From positions 15,039-79,038 of the forward strand of contig JAVKSL010000004.1 in NCBI GenBank assembly GCA_039583695.1: 64,000 nucleotides of DNA, given 5' to 3'. The notes under the pieces are model-generated. The model saw only the letters and a program-made list of their open reading frames with translations. It ran no database searches and had not been told where the DNA came from. This DNA comes from JAVKSL01 sp039583695 (GTDB taxonomy: Bacteria; Actinomycetota; Acidimicrobiia; Acidimicrobiales; JAJPHD01). The translations under genes were made by a program, and so were the position numbers. Each line of letters opens with the position of its first letter. Positions within the stretch are counted from its first letter, which is position 1. Of this stretch, positions 48,763 through 57,682 are shown one piece after another.

Positions 48763-49328
48763 GTGGCTGGAACCCCCGACGCGAGAAGGCGCTTGGCCCG
48801 GATCAGATCGGCGCGCATCATAGCCAGCATCCCTCCGCCACCCCGCAAAGCCGCTGCCGGGTGGAACGTCGGGACCAGAGAGCTGCCCCGGAACGGATAG
48901 ACCCTGCCCCGCAGGGAGCTGATCGTCTCCGTGGTCTGTAGGAGCGTCCTGGTGGCGAAGTTGCCCAAGGTCACGATCACCAGCGGAGCGATCAGGTCCA
49001 CCTGGGCATCCAGGTACGGTCGGCAGGCCGCGATCTCGTCCGGCTTGGGATCCCGGTTTCCCGGCGGTCGGCACTTGACCACGTTGGCTATGTAGCACGC
49101 TGAGCGGTGGATGCCCAGCTCCTCTGCCATCAGGCGGTCGAGCAGCTTGCCCGAGCGACCCACGAAAGGCACCCCGGCAAGGTCCTCGTCGTGTCCGGGA
49201 CCCTCCCCCACGAACATGAGAGCGCCTTGGGCGTCGCCTGCCCCGAACACGACGTTGGTCCTGCCCTGGGCCAGCGCGCACCGAACGCAGCACTTGGCCT
49301 GCACCTCGAGATCGGCCAGCGTGGCCAC
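48759..49328 (-). CDS. family 4 uracil-DNA glycosylase with iron-sulfur cluster
   Basis: The enzyme removes uracil from DNA. The 189-residue protein has paired Cys (CCVRCALAQGR) and later Cys residues (VVKCRPPGNRDP, EIAACRPYL) that would bind a [4Fe-4S] cluster, the active-site motif GEGPGHDED, and the C-terminal TFHPAAALR. Start GTG at 49328. It heads the tsaE-tsaB-rimI-tsaD gene group. Confidence 0.94.
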   Translation of the reverse strand: MATLADLEVQAKCCVRCALAQGRTNVVFGAGDAQGALMFVGEGPGHDEDLAGVPFVGRSGKLLDRLMAEELGIHRSACYIANVVKCRPPGNRDPKPDEIAACRPYLDAQVDLIAPLVIVTLGNFATRTLLQTTETISSLRGRVYPFRGSSLVPTFHPAAALRGGGGMLAMMRADLIRAKRLLASGVPAT

Positions 49329-49457
49329 CTGACGGAGCGTACCGGTTCAGCACCCCGCTACAGCCATCCGGCAACCTGACCGGGAGGCAAGCAGCCATAA
49401 TGGGCCTGTCGAGCACTACGAGCAGGTCCAGCAAGCCTGAATCTCCACAGTTGCTAC

Positions 49458-49480
49458 AGCCATTGGCTATAAATGGGGAG
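49458..49480 (+). promoter_or_regulatory. candidate promoter of the jet operon
   Basis: An 11-base palindrome AGCCATTGGCT (49458-49468) runs into a -10-like TATAAAT at 49468-49474, seven bases before the jetA ATG. GGGGAG touches the ATG directly, too close to serve as a normal ribosome binding site, so a leaderless transcript is possible. Confidence 0.4.
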
Positions 49481-50983
49481 ATGGCCGCATCGACGCCCAC
49501 TGACGATCCCAGATTGCGGGTCTTCGCCTATGCCGTGGCTGAGAAGGCCTGGCTGTACGTACCGCTCGTGGACACCCTAATGGCCGCCAAGGAACGATTC
49601 CGGCTCCAGCTCCGGCCCGCCGAGTTGGCCCGGGAGCTACCGGGCTCGGTCGTCGAGGAGGTGGCCGAAGCCCTGGACGCCCTAGAGGCCTGGGGCAACG
49701 TCACCAGGTTCTACGACACCACGGCTCCCGAGACGCTGGGCGAGTTCTACTCCAAGCGGTTCTTGTACCAGCTCACCGAAGCCGGGGTGGCCGCGCACGA
49801 GGGGATCCGCGCGGTGCGCCGGGCCGGTCTGGACAGCGGTCGGCTATCGGGCGTGCTCCTGCCGGGGATCATCGAGCGACTTGCAGCCATCAGCGTGGAG
49901 GCAGGCAGCGGCCATCCCGACGACGCAAGGGTGTACCACCTCCTGGTCGATCTGTTCGCCAGCTTCGCCGAGCTGGCAGACAATGCCGCGCGCTACATGA
50001 ACGACCTTGCCCAAGAGACCAGCGAGATCGCAGGTGACGATGAGTCCTTCGCCGCCTACAAGGCTGCAGTGTTCACCTACCTCGATGAGTTCGTGGCCCG
50101 CTTGGCTGCCACGGTGCCCCAGATCGCGGACGCGATCACCAATCTGGATCCGCAGATTGACGACCTCATCGGCCTCGCGGCCAAGACCGACACCGCACCC
50201 GTGCGCACCGGCACCGACGACGGGCTGCGCTCCTCGTTCGCCTCGCGCTGGTCAGGAGTGAGAGCCTGGTTCGTGGCCCAGGGAACCGAGCCACCCATCG
50301 CCACCTCCCTGCGCATGGCGATGCTCGACGCCCTCAACCGGATACTTGCGGCAGTGGGCAGGCTTCACGAGCAGCACTTGCGCCGAGTGACCCGGGAGGC
50401 CGACTTCACCCAGCTCGCCCGGTGGTTCTCCACAGCCACGCCCGAAGAGGCGCCCCTGTTGTGGGATCGGGCATTCGGCCTTTACCCGGCCCGCCACTTT
50501 GCCGAGGCGGCGGGGGACGAGGAGTCCGAGCGCGGAGCCAGCTTCTGGGACGTCGCGGCGGTGGAGGTGGCACCCCGTTTGCGGGCGACGGGCACCCGCG
50601 CTGCCCCGGGACGCCCTGGCCAGGGCGCTGATTACACCGCGGCGAAGACGGCCGGCCTGGCGCGCATCCGCTCAGCCCAGCGCCAGGCAGGGCTCGCCAT
50701 GGCCCGCCTGGCAAGGCGCACCCCGACTCGACTCTCCCATCTTGGCAAGCTGGACGGTGAGGAACTCGCCCAGTTGCTCGAAGTCTTCGACGCGGCGCTG
50801 TCCGCGCGCCCAGGTACCGACGGGACCCGTTGCGCATCCACACCGCTGGTCGGCATCACGATGCGCCCCGTCCCCGGCACCCGTCAGGCAGTCATCGTCA
50901 CCCCTGCCGGCACGCTGATCTGTGCCGACCAAGCCATTCACATCTGGCTTGCTGGCGAAACCCGGGCAGAGGCGGTGGGCTGA
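49481..50983 (+). CDS. jetA: Wadjet defence protein JetA (DUF2397)
   Basis: JetA of this type is the kleisin-like subunit of the plasmid-cutting Jet complex. The protein has about 500 residues, the usual length of DUF2397/TIGR02677 proteins. It opens with RLRVFAYAVAEKAWLYVPLVDTLM, continues with predicted winged-helix and long helical segments, and contains READFTQLARWFSTATPEEA. The ATG at 49481 is preferred over the one at 49400 from the promoter position and the start of homology. It is followed by jetB after three bases. Confidence 0.92.
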   Translation: MAASTPTDDPRLRVFAYAVAEKAWLYVPLVDTLMAAKERFRLQLRPAELARELPGSVVEEVAEALDALEAWGNVTRFYDTTAPETLGEFYSKRFLYQLTEAGVAAHEGIRAVRRAGLDSGRLSGVLLPGIIERLAAISVEAGSGHPDDARVYHLLVDLFASFAELADNAARYMNDLAQETSEIAGDDESFAAYKAAVFTYLDEFVARLAATVPQIADAITNLDPQIDDLIGLAAKTDTAPVRTGTDDGLRSSFASRWSGVRAWFVAQGTEPPIATSLRMAMLDALNRILAAVGRLHEQHLRRVTREADFTQLARWFSTATPEEAPLLWDRAFGLYPARHFAEAAGDEESERGASFWDVAAVEVAPRLRATGTRAAPGRPGQGADYTAAKTAGLARIRSAQRQAGLAMARLARRTPTRLSHLGKLDGEELAQLLEVFDAALSARPGTDGTRCASTPLVGITMRPVPGTRQAVIVTPAGTLICADQAIHIWLAGETRAEAVG

Positions 50984-50986
50984 GCC

Positions 50987-52192
50987 GTGCAATCGTCTGA
51001 GCTGCAACGGGCCGAGCTTCGCCAGGCAGTGAGGGGCCTTGTCGCCGAGCCGCTGGTCGAGCGGGGCAGCCCCGTCCTCGCACTGGCCCGGCGTCACCGC
51101 GCCGAGCTGACCCGCTGGTTTGCGGACGAGCTGGGCTACCGCCTCGATGCCACCCGCCCTGGAGTCATTCGCCTGGCCAAGCTCCCCGGCCCCGGCCACG
51201 CCCCGAGGGGCCTCTCCACCCGGACTGGCCGCCCATTCGATGGGCGCCGGTACGCCCTCACCTGCCTGGTGCTCGCATCCGCCGAGAGCGCCGGGGAGCG
51301 AACCACCCTGGCCCGGCTGTTCGAGGATGTCACCGTTCGGGCGTGTGTGATCGAGGGGCTGGAGTGGGACGCGGGGGTCGCGGCGAACAGGCGCATCTTT
51401 ATCCAAGCAGTCCAGGCGGCGACTGATCTCGGAGTGCTGGAGAAGGCCGAGGGAGACGAGGAGCGCTTCGCCCGGGGAGAAGCCGGCGGGGACGCCCTCT
51501 ACCGGGTCGACCGGGAGCGGCTCTCGCTGCTTCCCACTGCCCCGCAACCGCCGTCGCTTGCCGCCTCGCCGGCTGCCGTAGCAACCGAGGCGTACCCCGA
51601 CACAGAGGACGGGCGGGCACGGCGTCGCAGGCACCGGGTCACCCGCGCACTCGTCGAGCAGCCCGTGGTCTACCGCGATGACCTGGCGCCCGACGAGCTC
51701 GACTACCTGCGCTCCCAGCGGGCACGCTTGGAGCGTATCCTGGACGAGAAGGTCGGGTTGACCCTGGAGGTACGCGCCGAGGGGTGGGTGACGGTGGACC
51801 CAGCCGGCGAGCTCAGTGACCTGCGCTGGCCTGAATATGGCGCCGCCGAGACAACCGCGCTGCGTCTGTGCGATGAGCTCGCCGCCCGCAAGCGCCGGGG
51901 GGACCCCGATTCTTGGCCAATCGACAAGGTGAACGGCTTCGTGCGACGACTGGCCGTCGAGTACGCTGGCTACTGGAGACAGGGCGCCGACTCTCCAGCC
52001 GGCGCAGAGGCGCTGGGTGCTCAGGCCTTGAGCATCCTGGTGGCGGCCAGGCTGTGCAGGCGGGGCCCTGGCGGGATCGAAACCCTGGCGGGAGCAGCCC
52101 GCTTTGCGGCTGCCGAGCCGGTGAGGACCGCACCAGCGTCCCAGCTGTGGACCTCAGAGATCTCAGAGACCTCAGAGACGGAGGACCCTTGA
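50987..52192 (+). CDS. jetB: Wadjet defence protein JetB (DUF2398)
   Basis: JetB of this type is the KITE-like partner bridging the kleisin to the SMC ATPase. The 401-residue protein resembles DUF2398/TIGR02678: RAVRGLVAEPLVERG-type start, FADELGYRLDATRPGVIRL, GRRYALTCLVLASAE and VYRDDLAPDELDYLRSQRARL. The start is GTG 50987. The final residues (SEISETSETE) come from three 9-base repeats. The stop overlaps the jetC TTG start. Confidence 0.92.
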   Translation: MQSSELQRAELRQAVRGLVAEPLVERGSPVLALARRHRAELTRWFADELGYRLDATRPGVIRLAKLPGPGHAPRGLSTRTGRPFDGRRYALTCLVLASAESAGERTTLARLFEDVTVRACVIEGLEWDAGVAANRRIFIQAVQAATDLGVLEKAEGDEERFARGEAGGDALYRVDRERLSLLPTAPQPPSLAASPAAVATEAYPDTEDGRARRRRHRVTRALVEQPVVYRDDLAPDELDYLRSQRARLERILDEKVGLTLEVRAEGWVTVDPAGELSDLRWPEYGAAETTALRLCDELAARKRRGDPDSWPIDKVNGFVRRLAVEYAGYWRQGADSPAGAEALGAQALSILVAARLCRRGPGGIETLAGAARFAAAEPVRTAPASQLWTSEISETSETEDP

Positions 52193-55100
52193 TCATCGCT
52201 CAGCTCGGAGCGTTGGCGCAGCTACCGCCCGCCGCGGCGGGTCGGATGCGACCACTGCGAGCGGGAATCCTCAACATCTGGGAGTACGACAACCAGGAGT
52301 TCTGGTTCGCCGACGGTCGCCTCATCCTGCGGGGGCAGAACACTGCGGGGAAGTCAAAGGCCTTGGAGCTGCTGTTGCCTTTCGTGCTGGACGGAGACAT
52401 CCGTTCCGAGCGGCTCGACCCGTTCGGCTCGCGATCCAAGACGATGTACTGGAACCTGGTCGAGTTCTCCGAGGAGCGCTCGTCCGCCATCGGCTATTGC
52501 TGGGTGGAGTTCGGCCACGCCGACGCGGAGGCGACCGAGCGCTATGTCACCTGCATCGTGGGGATGCGCACGGCTCGCTCCGCGGGAAAGAGGGTAGATG
52601 TCTGGTGGGCGGTCACACCCGCCCGGGTTGGCCGGGATCTGGAGCTGGCGCCTGGCGGGACCCCGCTCACTGCCGAGCGGTTCAAGGCGGCCCTTCCAGA
52701 GCGCAGCGTGGTCTCCGCCTCGGCACGTGAGCACCGGGTTGCGGTGGATCGCGCCCTGTTCGGCCTGGGCACCGACCGTTACGAGGCACTGCTGCACCTT
52801 CTGCTTCGCCTTCGACGGCCGAAGCTTTCCGAGAAGCTGGACATGAGCCGCCTCGGCGAGTACCTGAGCGACGCCCTGCCCCCGCTGGAGCGCCACCGGA
52901 TGGAGACACTGGCGCAGGCTTTTGCCCGGCTCGACGACGAGACTGCCGAGATCGAACGCCTCGAGGCGAGCGCGGGGGCACTGCGGGCGTTCCTCGGGCA
53001 CTACCGAGATCACGCCAAGGTGCACACCCGGCTGCGCTCAGATGCGGTGCGCTCCGCCAATAGCCGCTTCGACAAGGTTACCGAGACGGAGCGGCTCCAG
53101 CGAGCCGAGCAGGACTCGGCTACTGCCGTGCTGGCCAGCATCGAGGCCCGGCGCGTCGAGCTCCGGACCGGGATCGACGAGATGACCGGCCAGCTCATGG
53201 GCCTGGACCTGTCCAAGGTGCACGCACTCCGAGAGGTGGAGCACCGGGCCGCTGACGCCGAGCGCTACTGCTCAGCGCAGTCGAGCCGAGCCGGGGAGGA
53301 CAGGGCCCGTCTCGCTGGCGCCGTGGAGGATCTCGAGGCGGCCGAGCACGACGCCGTCGTGGCGGAGGCCCGGCGGGACGCGGGCGCCGCCGCCATCGTG
53401 GTCTTGGCGGAGGGGGCTGGGCTGGGCGCGGAGCACAGGATGCATCAAAGCCAGTTGCTGGCCCAGCCGGAGCGGTCTGTCCCCGCCCTCGAAGGGGCCG
53501 CCGAGCGTCGGCGAGCTGCGCTCGCCGCCGTGCGGGTGGCCGGGGCAGAGGCCGGCAAAGCGCTGGCCCGGATCAGCGCCGACGAGCAATCCCTCCGTCG
53601 GGCCGAGGCAGCCCTGGGCGAAGCTGAGGAGGAGGAGTCCGGCGCATGGACTGCGTTGGAGAGCGCGGGAGCAGCCCTGGCCGAGGCGGTGGACGCCTGG
53701 GCGACCGACTGGCACGTTGTGCTTCCGGAGGGCCACGCAGACCAGGTGGTGGAGCAAGCATCAGCTGGGAAGGCGCCCCGCGCCGGACCTCTGCTCGCCG
53801 AGGCACGAGCGGATCTGAGAGCCCACCAAGTGGAGGTGGAGGCCGAGAGGCGCCGGGTCGGGAGCCGACGCTCAGAAGCGGAGGCCGAGCGGCGCCGGGT
53901 GGAGGAGGAGACCGGCGACGCTCCGCCCGCTCGCCCTGGACGTCCGGTTGCCCGGCCTGAGGGGTGCGCTCCACTGTGGTCGTGCGTGGACTTCGCGCCC
54001 GACCTGGATGCCGCAGGCCGGGCTGGTCTCGAGGCCGCCCTGGAGGCCTCCGGCCTGCTCGACGCCCTGGTTAGCCCCGCGGGCACCGTGCTCGACCCCG
54101 ATACCCTCGACACCTGGATCGGAGCCGACCCGGCAATGGCGGGGCCTGGATCCGCGGTGCCTGAATCGGGGGCGACCGGGGCGGGGGCTTTGGCCTGGCT
54201 GGTGCCGGCAACCGGGGCGCAGCTCGACGAAGCAATGATTCTCACAGCCCTGGCCGCCATCGGTTCAGCCGGAGCTGCGTGCATGACTGACGGCCGTTGG
54301 TCCGTCGGTCCACTTCGCGGCGCCTGGTCGAAGGAGTCGGCGGAATACGTGGGGGCCGCGGCTCGAGCGCAAGCGCGAACCCGGCGCCTCGCGGCCCTCG
54401 CAGTGGAGATTGCCTCCCTAGACTTGGAGCTGGCCGGGCTGAGCGACCGGGGCATGGCCTTGGCCGCAGAGCTGGACCGCTTGGACCGCGCCGAGCTGGC
54501 TTGGCCGTCGATAGACGCTCTCCGCGAGGCTGGGCACGCCCTTGGTAGGGCGCGCCAGGCAGTCGGTGCAGCTCAGGCGGTCCTGGCCCAAGCGACCCAG
54601 CGTGTGGAGCAGTCTCGTTCAGAGGGAAGAGAAGCCATCGACGGCCTCGCTCGGGCCGAGACCGCGGCCCGGTGCTCCGCCGGGACCCTCGACGAAGCAT
54701 TCGAAGCTCTCGCCAGGTACACCAACGCCCTGGCAAGGCTGGCTGGGGACGTCCGGCAGGCTCTGGTTGCCAGAGCTGCCGCGCTGGGTGCCGCGGACCG
54801 GGCCCGGGCGGCAGAGGTGACCGCAGCCTCTTCGGCGGACGAGCTGGGCCGTGCCTTGGCTCGCTCCACCCAGGCCCTGGCAGAAGCTGACGAGCTCCGC
54901 CGGACCAGTGGCGCAGATGCCGACGCCGTCCTGGCTCGTCACCGGGAGCTGTCAGCGGCCAAGGAGAGCGCCGAAGCAGAGCGCTCCGCGCTCGACCTCG
55001 CCCGAGACGAGGCCAGGGATCGCCTCACCACCGCCAGCACTCTGTTGGACGCCACCACGAAGGAGCGGCTCCAGCGCGAGAACGAGCGGACCCATGCGCT

Positions 55101-56259
55101 CCGGGCACTGGCACTGCTCGGCGCCACCGAGCTCGCCGTCCTGGCGCTGGGGCCCACCGATCCCGAGCGCGATCTCACCCAGGTGACCGCGGGGCTGGGA
55201 TTCGCCCGCTCGGCTTACGAGCGACTGCGAGACGTGAGTGTCGACCAGGCCGCCCAAGACTCGGTGAGCAACCGGTTCCACAACGGTATGACCACGCTGA
55301 GAGCCCAGCTCGGCAGCGACTTCGACCCCTACCTGGACACAAGTGACGGGATCGAGGTGTGCTACGCCACCTTGAACGGCGAGGTCGTGGGGGCGAGCGC
55401 TCTGTCGGCTGCCCTGGAGACCCAGATCCGCCGCCGGCGTGAGACGTTGTCGGCCGAGGAGCGCCAGTTGATCGAGCGGCACCTGCTGACAGAGGTTGGC
55501 ACCCATCTGGGCGAGCAGGTACACGCCGCGTGGACACTGAAGAACCGGATGAACGATCAGCTTGCCGCCCACCCAACCCGGAGCGGCGTGAGCTTACGCC
55601 TCACCTGGGAGGTCGCTCCCGACTCCTGGCCGGGCTCAGAGCAGGCGGTCCGGCTGCTGCGCCAGGAGGTGGCCTTGCTCGATCAAAACGACCGGGCGGC
55701 GCTTGCTGCGTTTCTGGCCGAGCGGGTCCGAGCCGCACGCGAGGACAACGAGGGAGTGGATGTGGTCGAGCGGCTGGCGACTGCGCTGGACTACCGGCTG
55801 TGGCACCGTTTTTCCATATTCCGACGAGCCAACGGGCGCGAGGAGAAGCTCACCGCGCGCACCCAGGGTGTCGGGTCCGGTGGTGAACAGGCAAAGCTGG
55901 CTCACCTGCCTCTCTTCGCCGCGACTGCCGCATATTACGCGTCCGCCAGACCCGATGCCCCTCGCCTGCTCATGCTGGACGAGGCATTCGCCGGTATCGA
56001 CGACAGCCAACGCGCCGACTGCATGGGCATGCTCGTCGACCTCGACCTCGACATGGTGCTCACCAACTACGCCGAATGGGGCTGCTATCCCGAGGTGCCT
56101 GCTGTCGCCGTGTACCACTTGGAACGTACCCCTGGGCGCCCCGGAGTGACCGCACTTCGCTTCGTGTGGGACGGCAACGCTCGACGTGAGGACGATCCGT
56201 GGTTGGATTCCCAGACTGCGATTGCTGCTGTTTGCGACGACGATGGCCTTTTCACCTGA
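52189..56259 (+). CDS. jetC: Wadjet defence protein JetC, SMC/MukB-like ATPase (TIGR02680)
   Basis: JetC is the large SMC-like motor that is thought to extrude DNA loops until a circle is sensed. The chain has 1356 residues. Walker A GQNTAGKS is at 49-56, long coiled-coil arms (Glu/Ala/Arg-rich) run from about 230 to 530 and 660 to 1060, a signature-like GSGGEQAKLAHLP precedes Walker B, and Walker B LLMLDEAF is at about 1260. The start is TTG 52189 (TTGA overlap), with GGAGG just upstream. The frame is open earlier but lies in jetB. The hinge-like middle (about 540-640) has a Pro/Gly-rich variable region. Confidence 0.95.
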   Translation: MIIAQLGALAQLPPAAAGRMRPLRAGILNIWEYDNQEFWFADGRLILRGQNTAGKSKALELLLPFVLDGDIRSERLDPFGSRSKTMYWNLVEFSEERSSAIGYCWVEFGHADAEATERYVTCIVGMRTARSAGKRVDVWWAVTPARVGRDLELAPGGTPLTAERFKAALPERSVVSASAREHRVAVDRALFGLGTDRYEALLHLLLRLRRPKLSEKLDMSRLGEYLSDALPPLERHRMETLAQAFARLDDETAEIERLEASAGALRAFLGHYRDHAKVHTRLRSDAVRSANSRFDKVTETERLQRAEQDSATAVLASIEARRVELRTGIDEMTGQLMGLDLSKVHALREVEHRAADAERYCSAQSSRAGEDRARLAGAVEDLEAAEHDAVVAEARRDAGAAAIVVLAEGAGLGAEHRMHQSQLLAQPERSVPALEGAAERRRAALAAVRVAGAEAGKALARISADEQSLRRAEAALGEAEEEESGAWTALESAGAALAEAVDAWATDWHVVLPEGHADQVVEQASAGKAPRAGPLLAEARADLRAHQVEVEAERRRVGSRRSEAEAERRRVEEETGDAPPARPGRPVARPEGCAPLWSCVDFAPDLDAAGRAGLEAALEASGLLDALVSPAGTVLDPDTLDTWIGADPAMAGPGSAVPESGATGAGALAWLVPATGAQLDEAMILTALAAIGSAGAACMTDGRWSVGPLRGAWSKESAEYVGAAARAQARTRRLAALAVEIASLDLELAGLSDRGMALAAELDRLDRAELAWPSIDALREAGHALGRARQAVGAAQAVLAQATQRVEQSRSEGREAIDGLARAETAARCSAGTLDEAFEALARYTNALARLAGDVRQALVARAAALGAADRARAAEVTAASSADELGRALARSTQALAEADELRRTSGADADAVLARHRELSAAKESAEAERSALDLARDEARDRLTTASTLLDATTKERLQRENERTHALRALALLGATELAVLALGPTDPERDLTQVTAGLGFARSAYERLRDVSVDQAAQDSVSNRFHNGMTTLRAQLGSDFDPYLDTSDGIEVCYATLNGEVVGASALSAALETQIRRRRETLSAEERQLIERHLLTEVGTHLGEQVHAAWTLKNRMNDQLAAHPTRSGVSLRLTWEVAPDSWPGSEQAVRLLRQEVALLDQNDRAALAAFLAERVRAAREDNEGVDVVERLATALDYRLWHRFSIFRRANGREEKLTARTQGVGSGGEQAKLAHLPLFAATAAYYASARPDAPRLLMLDEAFAGIDDSQRADCMGMLVDLDLDMVLTNYAEWGCYPEVPAVAVYHLERTPGRPGVTALRFVWDGNARREDDPWLDSQTAIAAVCDDDGLFT

Positions 56260-57496
56260 TTCAGCTGAGGACCGCCCGGTCCTTGCCGATCAACGCCTGC
56301 TCCCGCTCTGGCGCGCCTCGCACCGCAGGCTGGAGGCGACGGGCGGTCAGCTGGCGGGCGCCGCCGTCCACTTGGTTGACCTGGCACCAGATGAGCGTGC
56401 TGCGCTGGATCGGCTCCTCGGGATCCGCGCTCGGGGCCTAACTGTCCGGGTTCAGCTGGACCGCCTCGACCTGCTCCTGCGCACTCGCACCGGCAAGTCC
56501 CTGATCGACGTCGTGACGGCCATCATCGGACCCTTGCGTGACCGCCCAGGCGAACGAGCGATCGCCCAGCACTGCGACTCCGTTCTCTGGGAGCACCTCC
56601 AAAGTCATCGAGCGCTGGACCAGCACCCCGCACTGGAGGGATGGCTGGAGCGCCTGCGGGCCAGCGGCAGCTGGCGCCGCCTCGACAATGCGGAGGCCCG
56701 CCTGACTTGCGCGCTCGACGTGCTTGGTCAGCTACCCCTGGCCTCCCGAACCGGCCGATCCCGACTCGCCGCCCGTGTGCTCGGCGACGCGCACGCTCTC
56801 GACGACACAAGCCCGACTGGACGGCTGGTCACAGCCGCCCTGGCGCATCTCAGCGGCTCCACCCAGACTCCGAGGGCGGCGCAGCGACGCGCCCTGTGGG
56901 CCGAGCGGGGAGTCGTCTTCGACGAGACATCCTCGACCGTGCTGACCCTGGGCCTGCGCCCGCGCCGGGTCGGTCCCCTCACCGAAGCGGCTCACCGCTG
57001 GGCTGACGGGGATACCCCGCTGCCGATCCCGCTGGCAGCGCTCCAAATCGAGAGCTGGGAGCTCGAGGCTGGCATTCCCGTGTGGGCTTGCGAGAACCCG
57101 TCGGTGCTGGCGGCAGCCACAGGAACAGGCGCAGCGATGGTGTGCCTCGAAGGCCGGCCCTCGCTGGCCGGGATGCTGCTGCTGAGGGCACTCACTGCCA
57201 GCGGCACCCTGCTCAGCTATCACGGCGACTTTGGCGGGGGCGGCCTGTCGATTGCCAACGCGATCATCGGAGAGATGGGCGCACGACCCTGGCGATTCGG
57301 TGTCGACGACCATCGCGCGGCCCTGGCCCGGGCAGCTGCTGGCGCTGTCGAGCTCCGCCCGTTGCGTGGCGCCGTCCCCGACGCCTGTTGGGACCCTGAG
57401 TTGGCACCCTCCGTCCGCGCCAGCGGGGTCGAGGTCGAGGAGGAGCTGGTCGTGGATGTGCTCCTCGGAGACTTGTGCTCAACAACGAATCGCTGA
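56243..57496 (+). CDS. jetD: Wadjet defence protein JetD, Toprim-type nuclease subunit (DUF2399)
   Basis: JetD is the nuclease that cleaves plasmid DNA within the complex. The protein (417 residues) has an N-terminal DUF3323-like helical part and a C-terminal Toprim-type DUF2399 domain. The Toprim Glu is in VWACENPSVLAA (about residue 281). The usual DxD position reads HGDFGGGGL, where Asp329 is present but the second Asp is replaced by Gly331. The ATG at 56243 overlaps the jetC stop by 17 bases. The position and overlap show it is the fourth gene of the operon. Confidence 0.9.
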   Translation: MAFSPDSAEDRPVLADQRLLPLWRASHRRLEATGGQLAGAAVHLVDLAPDERAALDRLLGIRARGLTVRVQLDRLDLLLRTRTGKSLIDVVTAIIGPLRDRPGERAIAQHCDSVLWEHLQSHRALDQHPALEGWLERLRASGSWRRLDNAEARLTCALDVLGQLPLASRTGRSRLAARVLGDAHALDDTSPTGRLVTAALAHLSGSTQTPRAAQRRALWAERGVVFDETSSTVLTLGLRPRRVGPLTEAAHRWADGDTPLPIPLAALQIESWELEAGIPVWACENPSVLAAATGTGAAMVCLEGRPSLAGMLLLRALTASGTLLSYHGDFGGGGLSIANAIIGEMGARPWRFGVDDHRAALARAAAGAVELRPLRGAVPDACWDPELAPSVRASGVEVEEELVVDVLLGDLCSTTNR

Positions 57497-57682
57497 TCAT
57501 ACGGCACCGTTGGCTGCGATCTGGGCGTCCGGCAAGGGCAGCCGGTACGATTGCCGCCCTGAGCACGAAGCAGCGTCTACCCTCGGCTTGGGCAGCTTGG
57601 GGCACCTTTCGGCGCGAACATGACAATGACAGCACGTGGACTCAGTTGCACTCGGGCGCTGGAGAGGCCAGGCTGTCCGGTC

